DNA of 64,000 nucleotides from Albula goreensis. Lineage: Eukaryota; Chordata; Actinopteri; Albuliformes; Albulidae. Below are positions 44,687 through 55,345 of the stretch, in pieces (position 1 is the first letter of the stretch; every line of letters begins with the position of its first letter). The position numbers and the translations under genes were made by a program. The DNA lies in NCBI GenBank assembly GCA_022829145.1, contig CM040742.1, positions 47,889,182 to 47,953,181 on the forward strand, in the 5' to 3' direction. Below the pieces are notes generated by a model. That model was not told the DNA's origin. It did not search any database and saw only the letters and a program-made list of their open reading frames with translations.

Positions 44687-47118
44687 TACCGATCACTTAA
44701 AAATATCTACATGCCATGCAGGGAGGAAAATAACTTTTCAGATTAGTTGCTCTAAGTTATGGTTAAAGCGCTCAGCTGATAGCACTTCACAGTCAGAGGA
44801 CCGTCTCAATAGACATTTGGTTTAGATCAGAGAACTTGAAATGGGATTATTCCCAGTTACTCAGTCCTATTCCAAATGTAAACACATTCTCATATAACAG
44901 CGAATTATTAGAATCCTCGTGGAAACATGTTTTTGATATTTACCCGAGAATCTGAGGTTTTCATGAATGCCTTTGGAACATATTTCACTGGATTCAGAAA
45001 TAAGTGATAGATTTCTTATCTGTGTATGCGGAGGTTCCTTAGAGACTTTATTTAAACAGCGGTTAAGTCAATTTCTCTCGGCTTTCTCCTGATCTCTTTT
45101 GCTTGACATTGCTTCGCTTGAAAAATCCATTTTCAGAGTTCAGCAATGACGAGCCAAAAAGTTTCTATTGAGCGCACATTATTTCCTTTATCTTTTAATT
45201 CGCTTTGTCTTTTTAAACTGCAGAATCTGTCATGAGAGGAAACTGCCATTTGCATGGGATTATTTCAAAGATGAATAGTTTGGGGAGATCAGCTGCACTT
45301 TCTGAGGCTTAATGAAGCTTTTCTGGAATTAGCAGCACTTCATAAGGAAATTCTTTAACCCATTAATCATTTCTGAGAGAAACCAAACAGGCTGATGTGC
45401 GTGGGAAAACCTGGCACCATACACGAGCTCACATCCGGCCAGCAGAAAGAGTATCACCCCCTTCTTTGCTCAGGAACTGAAGAACATGATGGCCACATCA
45501 CACCTGTGATGTATACAAGAACATTGGTTATACTTTCATCAACATGACAGTGACTGCAGGCTTTGTGTGGTTTATTCAGTCAGTACCTAAACTGTGCATA
45601 GGAAAGAGGGTGTGTAGACTCTTTAGCCAATCAGTGACTTATCTTAAGCACACAAGTTCTGTCACACAACGGGAACCAGCAAACCAGCCCTGGGTGCTCA
45701 AATCAGATTTGTTTTTAAAATCTGTTCTTTTTGAGAATTTGTTCACACAGTACCTTACAAGTGACTGAATCACATTTGTTTCCTCAGATGTTTGTAATTT
45801 CTGTGTTGTTTACTGTTATTTTTTGGCCTGGGGTGATGATGTAATTCATTGCTGTGTCACATAGGACAATTTTAAAGCACTGGAGGACACAAAAAAAGAT
45901 CTTATCAGTCAGGCAGAAGTTTCATGGGCAAGAATCAGAATTTTTTTAAAATCAGTTTTCGTTTGACCATCCACTGTTTAAACCTCAAAGGAAAGGGGGG
46001 TGAAAGTCACAACTGCCAGAATGGTTAGTGTAGACTAAACCCTGTGGATGACCTGTTGAAGAAACAAAATGGAAAACCATTAGTAATATCAACTTGTTAG
46101 CATAAGTGGCGCAACACCATGGGAACGGAGAGGAAATTAAACCGGGTTTCTGAGCTGGCATGCTCACGGTGTCACTGCTAATTGTCTGCCACGGCATGAA
46201 CTTGCCTTTTCTCTCACATCAAAGGCGTTTCTGGGAAGATCACGTAAACAAGCGTGAGACAAAGTCCTCTCCAGTAGGGCCCCGTTTGAGCCTTAATTAA
46301 ATGTAACACTCTGTGAATATCAACTGCAAGACTTTCATTTCCATCGGCCCACGGAAACCATCACTCCCTCTCTCTGGAGCGTAATTTTATTTAAATATTT
46401 ACCATGATTATACATTCTGGTGGATTATTTATATATTTACAACGATAATATAAAAAGGGCCATTATGTAACCAGACTCGTCCATGTTTGGCCTGCACGCT
46501 GCGACCTGATCTACCCCATGTGCTGTCAGTATTGCTGTGTTTTGTTATGTTTCTTCTGTCATTTTTAGTTTCAGTTTTGTTTGACTGTTTTCATGTGTTT
46601 TGGTTTTCTTCGTTTCCCCGGCCCTGTGCTTTTGTTTTCACGCCCTTCTGTGTCTGTCCCGCCTCCTGCCTTGTTACCTGTTACCTGATTACCTGTTCAT
46701 TTCACCTGCCCTGCTGTTCACCTGTGTCTCATTCGCTTTTGAGTCCACTTCCTGAGTTCTGACATGTGCACTGCACACACAGAAAACATGTACATAGAAC
46801 AGGCAATAAAACACAGTGATTGAACACACAAAAAAACAGCAAAAGATAAAAATAAAATTCCATGAATATCTCCCTCCTGGGGGAGAAGTTATGAATTGAA
46901 AATGGCTTCGTGCTCTTTGAGCCACTTTCTACATTTCTACATTTCCACCTGAACGTGAATTTCTACCTGCACTCTACATGTGTGAAATCATCTCCTCTTT
47001 GAAACACGCAGCAATTCCTTAAAGTAGCATTCTACACTATGACCGGATCATTTCGCTGCTAAAGCGTCTCTCTGACCACAGGCCAAAATACCAGGAAGAA
47101 TCGCTTGTGTTGTGCATA
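44687..47118. other. Mostly unique intergenic sequence
   Basis: No gene is recognised. A hAT-type fragment lies at 45540-45770. Pyrimidine-rich sequence at 46480-46770 (CACGCCCTTCTGTGTCTGTC, then CACCTGTGTCTCATTCGC) resembles the LTR or 3' region of fish retroelements, but no coding remnant is present. The remainder is AT-rich without clear features. Confidence 0.45.
45540..45770. mobile_element. Possible hAT MITE fragment
   Basis: GTGTGTAGACTCTTTAGCCA, ATCAGTGACTTA parallels GTGTGTGGACACTTTAGCCA, ATCAATGAATTA in the element at 28419-28620. A later CCAGCCCTGGGTGCTCAAAT resembles a decayed right terminus. Termini and target duplication are not clear. Confidence 0.4.
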
Positions 47119-47262
47119 GGGGGGCAGCCTATAGCCTAGTGGCTAAGGTACATGACTGGGACCCCCAGGCTTGCCAGCTCAAGTCCCAGTCCAGCCACAG
47201 CACAAACACCATTGCTGTTGTGCACCACCCCACCTTGCTAAATGACAGTAATGTAATGTGTA
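47119..47262 (+). mobile_element. tRNA-derived SINE, plus strand, internally shortened
   Basis: The head GGGGGCAGCCTATAGCCTAG, TGGCTAAGGTACATGACTGG contains an A box (TAGCCTAGTGG). GCTCAAGTCCC about 47 bp on resembles a B box. The body CCAGCCACAGCACAAACACC matches the minus-strand copy at 3910. It ends TGCTAAATGACAGTAATGTA, the LINE-2-like tail, but lacks the CCCAGGGGGGATTGG segment, so the middle is deleted. Confidence 0.8.
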
Positions 47263-48394
47263 GATTACAGATGAAAATCCAGGTGTGCATTCTCTGACAG
47301 ACACTTTGATGGGAGTGTGACTTTACATCTAAATAGTATAATTTATATATATTTTTGTGTGTGATAAGCAATATTTATTTTGTTTAACATGGGCTAACGT
47401 GTATGAGAAAGCCAGTATAACCATAACCCCAGACACCATATCTCAGCTCCTCCCAAACTGTAAAAAAATGTCTCACACAGTACTAAAAAATGATCTGATA
47501 AGATGTGTGAACGTGGAATGAAACACTGATTAAGGAAACAATAAGGTGATTAAATTAAAGTTAAAACCTCAAAAATAAGATTTATTCCTTGAATTTATGT
47601 TTATGTCATAAATAAACTCAACATGGTAGTTTTTGAATAGGGATTTTTGTTTTTGATTGGCTGAGGAGCAAACAGTACCTATTCAAGTGAAACATCTTCC
47701 AGGTAACCAGTTTCAATTTCATATTTCCACAGTGTTCTTTCATGGTGATTTTCGATTAGACTTTTATGAATTTGAAAAGCACAAAATCTCATTTTCACAT
47801 GATAAGTGGAAGAGGCTTTGAAACCCTATGGTGTTTGTTTGATGTGGACGTATTTGCTGTGTTGTAGCATGACACATTTGTGTTGCATTAATTTTTCCAT
47901 AAAAAAAGATTACCATTTTTCTTTGAGCAAAGGGAAATGGATAATAAAAATAACATTAATAAGGAGATTTTACTCTGGATTCAACATTTGTCCTTCAGTT
48001 TCCAGATATGTTAATTGTGAGCTTTCTTTTTTTCCCTCAATGATTAATTCATTAAAAAAAAATGTTTTTTCTTCTGAAAAATATAATGCTTGAATTTATT
48101 TGCTACCCGAATTTGGGGAGATTGTTTCATCTTCTTTATACGGAATAAACTGTATTATTGACAAATGTGCTTTCCTGCTTTATAATTAAAACAAATAAAG
48201 CCTTACTTTAATGTCACCCGCCTAGTACACAGAGTAAGTATGATATATTGTATTGAATCATTCCTTAATATTTAAATTGTGCATTTGAAGTGTGACTCAT
48301 TTAAATAAAGTAGTGCAGTAAGCTGGCAGGATTCTCAGACTGTAAGTAGGCAGGATTCTCAGACTGTAGGGAGACGCTGCATTATCTTTCAGTA
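47263..48394. other. Unique AT-rich intergenic sequence
   Basis: No gene is recognised. A local duplication, GGCAGGATTCTCAGACTGTA twice, lies at about 48324-48370. Confidence 0.5.
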
Positions 48395-48404
48395 CTCAGT
48401 GCAC

Positions 48405-48515
48405 ATCCTGGTCCAGGCTGACTTACACAGTGTGCGTTTGTACATGCTATCCATTTAAACAGCTGGGTATTTACTGAACCTGCTCAGGAGAAGGGCCTTG
48501 CTCCAGGGCACAGGA
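48405..48515 (-). mobile_element. SINE-related fragment, minus orientation
   Basis: CTGACTTACAC, CAGCTGGGTATTTACTGAAC and AGGGCCTTGCTCCAGGGCAC follow the order seen in the fish SINE-like fragment at 63815-64000 (ATCCAGAGTTACTTGTAC, CAGGTGGATATTTACCGATG, TGCTCTGCCTCAGGG). It abuts the CCCCAG array. Confidence 0.45.
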
Positions 48516-48521
48516 GTCCGG

Positions 48522-48776
48522 CCCCAGCCCAGCCCCAGCCCCAGCCCCAGCCCCAGCCCAGCCCAGCCCCAGCCCCAGCCCAGCCCCAGCCCAGCCCCAG
48601 CCCCAGCCCAGCCCCAGCCCCAGCCCAGCCCAGCCCAGCCCAGCCCCAGCCCAGCCCGGCCCCAGCCCAGCCCCAGCCCCAGCCCAGCCCCAGCCCCAGC
48701 CCCAGCCCCAGCCCGCCCCAGCCCCAGCCCCAGCCCCCCAGCCCGGCCCCAGCCCGGCCCCAGCCCAGCCCCAGCC
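48522..48776. repeat. CCCCAG/CCCAG minisatellite inside a SINE
   Basis: About 255 bp made almost entirely of CCCCAG and CCCAG units with rare CCCGG variants. The minus strand is a run of GGGGCT and GGGCT, with strong G-quadruplex potential. Downstream, CCAGAACACCAGAG and GCTCCCAGGGGGGACTG continue the SINE body. The intact SINE at 3910-4119 has GCCCCAGCCCAGCC at this very point, so the array probably grew from that motif. Pro/Ser/Ala and Gly/Leu/Trp frames are artefacts. Confidence 0.9.
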
Positions 48777-48898
48777 AGAACACCAGAGTGGTTAGGCCCT
48801 GAACCCCACACTGCTCCCAGGGGGGACTGTCCCCTGGCTAGCCAAATCGACTGTAAGTCACTTTGGATAAAAGCATCAGCTAAACGTCAGTAATGTAA
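48777..48898 (+). mobile_element. 3' portion of a tRNA-derived SINE
   Basis: GCTCCCAGGGGGGACTGTCC is followed by CTGTAAGTCACTTTGGATAA, AAGCATCAGCTAAACGTCAG, TAATGTAAC, the clearest copy of the LINE-2-like tail in the window. The 5' portion is replaced by the CCCCAG array. Confidence 0.75.
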
Positions 48899-49771
48899 CA
48901 GAGGGGGGGTCTCTGAGTCAGTATTCTACACTGTCACACTCATGTCTGCGCTCTGAAAGTAGAGAAGAACATTGGTGTTTTTCTTCTGTGCAAAACTATT
49001 CTATTAAACAGAAACAAGAGTTTAAAGAAATGTCTCTGGGACTACCAACACACACATATATGACACCACAGAAAACAATGCAGTCTTACTTGGCTTGACA
49101 CTTCCTGGAGATGTTCTGGTGAGGTACCTTCTTAGGAACAGTAGCAGCCCCAGCTTCGGAAAATAAGAATGAATCAACTACCTTTGAGTTTCAACACCAG
49201 CTCCCTCACCATCTGCTCCACACTGTAACCCTACAGGTGTGGATTTCCTTAATGCCATGATGTCACACTGTCAGTACATATCGCCGTGGTGACAGATTAC
49301 AGTAGTGATGTGACAGAGTGAGGGAGGGGCTGCCGTGCTCATGCTCCAGAGATAGCGCTCTGCTGCTTTCATTGGCTTAGTGAGTCGCTGAGTAAAATCA
49401 ACCCCCATGAATAATTAATTAATTGGGTAAATGCGCAGAGCCGTTCATTACGGCAGGTGAGTCCCAGGGAATCCACAGACCCTGAGGGCACAAGAGGGTT
49501 CTGGGACTCAACGCAACGGCGAGGCCCGAAACACAACACCCCTCAACCGCAAGCTGAAGCCTAATGAGTGATCAAAGGCAGATAAAACCTGCAATTAACA
49601 GAGGCAAACGCAGGAGTCTCTTTTGAACTTTTCTAATTGGCAATAAAAGAATTTTATATCCTTTCCCCCCTTTTTTGTTTTTATCATTGTCCTCTCCTTT
49701 TGAAATGCCAAATAAATTCACAAACCCTGCCATCAGTCCAAGAGGGCATTGACACTGCCAATCACCCACCT
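48899..49771. other. Unique intergenic sequence
   Basis: No gene is recognised. Around 49300-49560 the composition is balanced, with AATAATTAATTAATTGGG near 49410. A regulatory element is possible. Confidence 0.45.
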
Positions 49772-50048
49772 ACACACACACACACGCATACACACACACA
49801 CACACACACACACATACATACACACACTCACACACACACACATACACACACATGCATACACACACACACGCACACACACACACATGCATACACACACACA
49901 ATCACACACACATGCATACACACACACACACATACACACACATAAACACACTCACACACACACACACATACACACACATGCATACACACACACACAGACA
50001 CACACACACACACATGCATACACACACACACACAATCACACACACACT

Positions 50049-50087
<39 letters not shown>

Positions 50088-50112
50088 GAATACACACACA
50101 CAAACACACATG

Positions 50113-50152
<40 letters not shown>
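49772..50152. repeat. Compound CA microsatellite
   Basis: About 380 bp of CA repeats with periodic CATGCATACA interruptions that recur in blocks. Frames on both strands (His/Thr and Cys/Val) are artefacts. Confidence 0.95.
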
Positions 50153-50154
<2 letters not shown>

Positions 50155-50576
50155 CCCAAAACGTCTGCCACCTCTTTAAACCATGACTTTAATGAGCCAA
50201 AATAAAAACGTACAGAATAAATTAAAAACGTTATATTAATGCCACCAACATATATTTGTAAAAATTATTATGGTGTGATAATTATTGCAGATTTATACTC
50301 ATATAAGCTTTTATCATTGAAATAATATGACTGAACCCTTGCAATAAATGCGAGAAAACCTGCAAACTGAAGGGTCAAAGGTGTTCATTCTGGAAAAACA
50401 CAGCCAGGAAAGCGAGCTTTTATTTCCACACACAGTGACAGATAAGCAGACTCTCAAGCGCAAGACTTGCATTTTTAATGCACACAACAAAGGCCCTGGA
50501 AAATATAATTATTCAGAAAATGCAGGCATATTTACTAACTGCAGTAATTAGCAGTCTTATATGTTTGTGACACAGG
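50153..50576. other. Unique AT-rich spacer
   Basis: Nothing recognised. AT-rich, with AATATAATTATTCAG near 50500. Confidence 0.5.
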
Positions 50577-50880
50577 TTTGAGGCAGCACCCGCCCCATCC
50601 TCTACATTTCTCATGTCAAACTGTTGAGCCTGAGCAGGTATTAGCTTGGTCACAATTTGAATGGGAAAACCAACTTGTCATGAGAAGAGGTTTTTGTGGG
50701 CAGGTAGGGGGTAGTTTTCCCTATGGACCTAACAGATCTACAGCATCCCAGTATAGTTATTGGGACACTGTGCAGGATGAGGTGCTGTCCTTCTCATGAG
50801 ATGTTAAAATGAGCTCTTGACTCACTTTGGTCATTTCAGATCTATTGACGCTGACAGAAAGAACGTAGGTTATGACCTCA
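50577..50880 (+). repeat. Probable dispersed fish repeat
   Basis: AAACCAACTTGTCATGAGAA, GAGGTGCTGTCCTTCTCATG, AGATGTTAAAATGAGCTC, TTGACTCACTTTGGTCATT recall a dispersed repeat common in fish genomes. The call is from memory of the pattern. No termini or coding sequence were found. Confidence 0.4.
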
Positions 50881-53794
50881 GAGTCTTGGTCTAATTCTGT
50901 TGGTCATCAATATTTCACCGCCCCCCCCCCGTCATCGTCTGTTTCTGACTGGCTGAACAGTCCCTACCCCCATTTTTTGTATATTATATCATTATCTAGA
51001 TAACACAAGTTTAATTGCTAATATGCAATTACCAAGCTGTACCTTCTACTATAGGCAATAAGTCAAATGTACAGATTTCTCGGTCTTTACACTTCTGGAT
51101 TGGGAAGATTTTAGGACATATCCGGGGAGTACAAGCCCTGGAAATCTGTCAGTAATCATACATGCAGACAGTCCCTGTCTGGAATCAGAATCTGGATTTA
51201 ATATCTGTCAGGTTACTGCGCTCAAACATGATAAAAATCTAATCTGGAAATATATTTTAGACTTGGTCTGTATTTTCAGACTTGGTCTGTATTGTTGAAA
51301 CATATCAAAAAATAATTTTTGTACTGAGGATATGGGCCATTACACCCACTGCTTTATGCTCTGTGTGAGATTTAAATAAGTGTAGTTTTATGAAAAGCAT
51401 TTAAGTGTGTATAAGAGCAGAGCAGCAGTGAGTGAGCCGCAGTATCCTGTATTCTGGTCACAGCCCGATAGATCTGTCTCCTGTGCTCATTACAACCAGA
51501 CGTCTTTCTTCATTTTTGTTGATAGAGCTGAGAGAGGAGGGTGAACTATCATCCTGCACAAGTTTTTCCTCTTTTATTTTCATGAAAGTTTTCCTTTCAT
51601 CTAATTTCATATTCCTCTCAGCCTGTTGACATTATTTTGTTTGTTGAAAAAACGAAATTTCATAGCTACATTTTCAATAAATGTGTTTTTAATCAAAGCT
51701 TTTTTTTTTCTCAGCCTCATTCGTATTTTTTGCCATCTATTGTTCAAAGAATATCCTTTGAGGAATCAATGACAGTGTAAATGAAAGAGAGGCCAGAGTT
51801 TTAAGTGTCACTCCTGTTTTTAAACGGCAAAAAAAAATGTTAAGCACACAAACATATTGCCAACGTCAAAGCGGCTGTGCTCTATAAACTGCTGTAGTAG
51901 AACAAATACATGTCCAAAACAAAGTCCATTTGAATTTGAAATTGTTTTTTTGACTAGTTTACCCTTCTGTGCAGCATGTCTGAATGTCTCATTATTTATT
52001 ATATTAAAATGAATATGACAAATATCCAAAAATATCAGTGCCAGAACAAGACCTGTGCACATCAACATGTGAGGAGGTGTACACAAAAGACGTAAATACA
52101 AAAAATGCAATCTGAAACATTCCAAGTGATAAATTAATTCTCATCACCTTTTTGTGTAAATATCAGGGTTAACGGTCCTGTGGTGTGTTTGGAAAGGTTT
52201 GTTATTCTGTGAAACCAGAGTAAGTCCTGTGAGGCTGTGGATTCTGCCTGATTAAACCTAAAATTACCTTCAGATCTGAATATTTGTACTTCATGTGCCC
52301 AATAATAGCAGGAATTTTGAGGTTTTGCCAGGAGCTGAACCAAAAACTGTTAAGTTATTTCACACTTTTATCGCAGGTGCATTGTGGGATTGTGGTGGTC
52401 CATGCTGTAACACCAGAGCTTGATCACCAGTGCTTGCTAACATCAAAGTGTAATTCAGCCAGTATCGGTGGCAATGGCACTCTTGTATGACCATGATCTG
52501 AACCTAAGAAGAAAAAAATAAGTCAGAGTTATTCACTGGTTTCATAATTCTCATTTTCACTCAAACTTGAATACCAAATGTGGCTCATTTCACTTCAGTA
52601 CATTTTCACAAATGACTTCTTTTTCCAAAGGACATTTTGGGAATGGTTTTCTTTTGAAACAAATCACTGCTATAAAACATGCTGTCATTTTTTTTAATAA
52701 TAGTTTTTCTCTTTTTTATTTCCTGAAACCGATCTTCCTTTCTCTTGAAATTTACAATGTCCCAACTGGTGAAATATGAAGTGTTTGAATAGATTTAGAG
52801 AGATATGATGCTGTGCAATTTTGCCTCTGAAATATTCATCAGAGCAGATTTCCCGCGCGGAGCACCAGGCTCTGATAAGTTTAATCAGAGCAGACTGCAG
52901 CGTGAGAAACAATGCGAACGCCAGGCCTTGGGTTGTGTTCATGTTCACGCCAGGTCTTCCTATTGACGCCAGGCCAAAAGTATTGTTTGGGTGTGAAAAA
53001 CGATGTTTATTTTGGCCATGAATGGACCTGAAGAGTCCAGTCTGGGACTGGCAGTGTGCAGGAATTTCACTTGTGTTTCACATGATGTCTGTCTGATCGC
53101 ATTCACAGCTCTTTGATTAAATGTTTACATGGGCGTATTTCCACTTGAGAAGTCAGAGAGCGCGCAGTCTCAGTAGGTGACAAACAGCCCATCGCTCGCA
53201 ATCTGAAAATCTCTCTTACCTGAAGGTAATGTTCCTGCTGCCAGCTTCAATATTTCTCTCCGAATCAGGATGTATCCTGTGTGTACACATTAAATGACTC
53301 TAAACATATGAGGACAGGCATTTTATTTATTCATTCATTAACTTTTTATTTATTTATTTACTCCTTCATTTCTTCACTCACTTATTTGTCCTTCATAATA
53401 CAACTCGTCTGCAGAGTAGGAAATAGCCCTTGAAAGAAAGTGTTGATATTATTTTATCATGAAAAGCTAAAGGGCTAAAATACCCTGAATCTTCTGCATG
53501 TGTGGTTGTATGGAGAGAGTTTATACATTTTTCTAAACAAAATTATTTGCATGAGTATTTGGTTGCCGGGATACATTTGGAAGGGGGGTTGAGGGGGTGA
53601 AGGGGGGGGTCCTGGTCAGTCCAGTATTTGTGTGTGTGGTTCCTCCACACTGCCCATTTACTTTCATTTATTCATGATTCAGCACGCAGCTTTTTGCTCC
53701 CTTTCCTCTCCTTTTTGCCGCTGAATTGGGTTAATAACCCACAGCCTCACTCATCTCCCCTTCTCCAGCAGTTGTGTTTTTCTGTGGCGCACAC

Positions 53795-53945
53795 TCAAAT
53801 ATGCATTAGGCATAATTATGCCGGGAGATTGCTTTGTGCCTATTCAATATTGAAGACTTCCTATCATCCACTGCCATGCGCTAAGGGCGGCATTTAAAAT
53901 GTTATTTAAAGTGAGATTGACAGAAAATTACTTAATCAGATATAC
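53795..53945. promoter_or_regulatory. Candidate conserved non-coding element with POU/homeodomain-like sites
   Basis: AAATATGCATTAGGCATAAT, TATGCCGGGAGATTGC combines ATGCAT and ATTA cores in a short palindrome-like arrangement (GCATTA...TAATTATGC). Repeat signatures are absent. Typical of developmental enhancers, but unproven. Confidence 0.25.
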
Positions 53946-54199
53946 TAAGACATATGGGAGATGAAAATATGTAAAAAAAAATATATATATATATACAGGG
54001 AAGAAAACATGCTTAAACATAAATAGTATATAAAATAATTATGGGAGCAGGGAAATGGCAAGCATTGCTTATCATAAACGCACAGCGTGCTTATCGTAAC
54101 CCCATATCCTGCGGTGGCCCTGTGTGTGCGTGTCTCTGAGGACCTGCAGGGCTTGCCCCCCGCCTCAGCACCCCGGTCGGATGGCTGGAGTGAGATAAA

Positions 54200-54790
54200 C
54201 AATATAACAAAGCATAACGAAGCAAATGGCCGTTCAGTCCCGTTTCTCTCCTAGCAGAGGTCACTTTACTAAATTACCCTAATCTACCAGAGAGCCATTA
54301 CATGTTGTTTCGGGGAACATCAATCACCTCATGGGCTGAAATGTTGTTCCATTAATCCCAGGCTGCCAATTAAAAACAAGGCACTCTGAGCGCTTGGCTG
54401 TGATTGGCTACATCAGAGGAGGTCAGCGGTAAAGACCTTTGACAAGCTAGCGATTAGGGCAGCGTCTCTGTTTTTCTTCCACATGTGTAACATTAACTCC
54501 CGTGTCACCGCAGAGCCCTTACGGACAGAATTCTCATATTTAAGTGGAAGCCGCACCGAGATCTCTGACATCCCCTCCGCGAGCAGATGGTCCAGATTTT
54601 CATACAGTGCGGCGTACGGGGCATGCTTGCCAATACAAATGCGGGTGCCACGCAGCAGGATATGAGTGATGCAGGAACACGTGTCTGCATGCGAAGTGGC
54701 AGCGCTCAGCAAGGCTGTGATTAAATCCTCAGTCGTGTTCTGGTTGGGAATTATTTGATTGGGGAAATGGAAGAGCCAGAGTTTCCTCAA
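54200..54790. promoter_or_regulatory. Candidate conserved element or cryptic exon
   Basis: 54310-54420 includes TTCCATTAATCCCAGGCTG and GCCAATTAAAAACAAGG (TAATCC and AATTA cores). 54413-54790 is open on the minus strand for about 125 codons of varied, non-repetitive composition, starting at TTG rather than ATG. A motif such as YENLDHLLAEGMSEISVRL looks protein-like, but I recognise no family. Either a long conserved non-coding element or a remnant exon would fit. Confidence 0.25.
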
Positions 54791-55099
54791 CAGCCAGATG
54801 TCTTAAATGACATCTGTATGTATAGCTTTGAAAGAGAACGTCTGTGTTCAGATGGGTTCCATAAAAAAACTCTTCTGTAAACTGGTGTTTTACTCTAATA
54901 ATCTGCTTTTTTTAAACAAAAAATAATAAAGTAATAAAATTGGTAAATATGTTCTAATTCTAGTTGAAATGAGTGAGGAACAGATATTCATATCAATCCA
55001 CTGAAAAATCTTCTGCATCACCTTGTTAAACCCTTTAACGAATCAAAACCCCTCAATCAAATCCTCCTTAATTTTTCAGGCTCAGCAAAATGTCTCTTA

Positions 55100-55345
55100 G
55101 TAGCTAACGCAGATGGCCCAAGCCTCGGTTCTAGTGTGGTTTGGTCATGTAGCTAACGCAGACGGCCCAAGCCTCGGTTCTAGTGTGGTTTGGTCATGTA
55201 GCTAACGCAGACGGCCCAAGCCTCGGTTCTAGTGTGGTTTGGTCATGTAGCCAAAGCAGACGACCCAAGCCTCGGTTCTAGTGTGGTTTGGTCATGTAGC
55301 TAACGCAGACGGCCCAAGCCTTGGCTCTAGTGTGGTTTGGCCATG
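55100..55345. repeat. 49-bp tandem repeat, five copies
   Basis: GTAGCTAACGCAGACGGCCC, AAGCCTCGGTTCTAGTGTGG, TTTGGTCAT starts at 55100, 55149, 55198, 55247 and 55296 without indels. Copy 4 has CCAAAGCAGACGACCC and copy 5 ends TTTGGCCAT. Confidence 0.95.

Larger units (their letters stand above)
50881..55099. other. Unique intergenic sequence with candidate conserved elements
   Basis: No gene is recognised. The region is AT-rich with a C10 run near 50931 and a TATATATATATA stretch near 53982. Two patches, 53795-53945 and 54200-54790, look like candidate conserved elements. 53140-53280 is also balanced in composition. Confidence 0.45.

Noticed and set aside
48455-48893. Gly/Leu/Trp-rich and Pro/Ser/Ala-rich frames, superficially collagen- or spidroin-like
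   Set aside because: They come from the CCCCAG array inside a SINE, on both strands.
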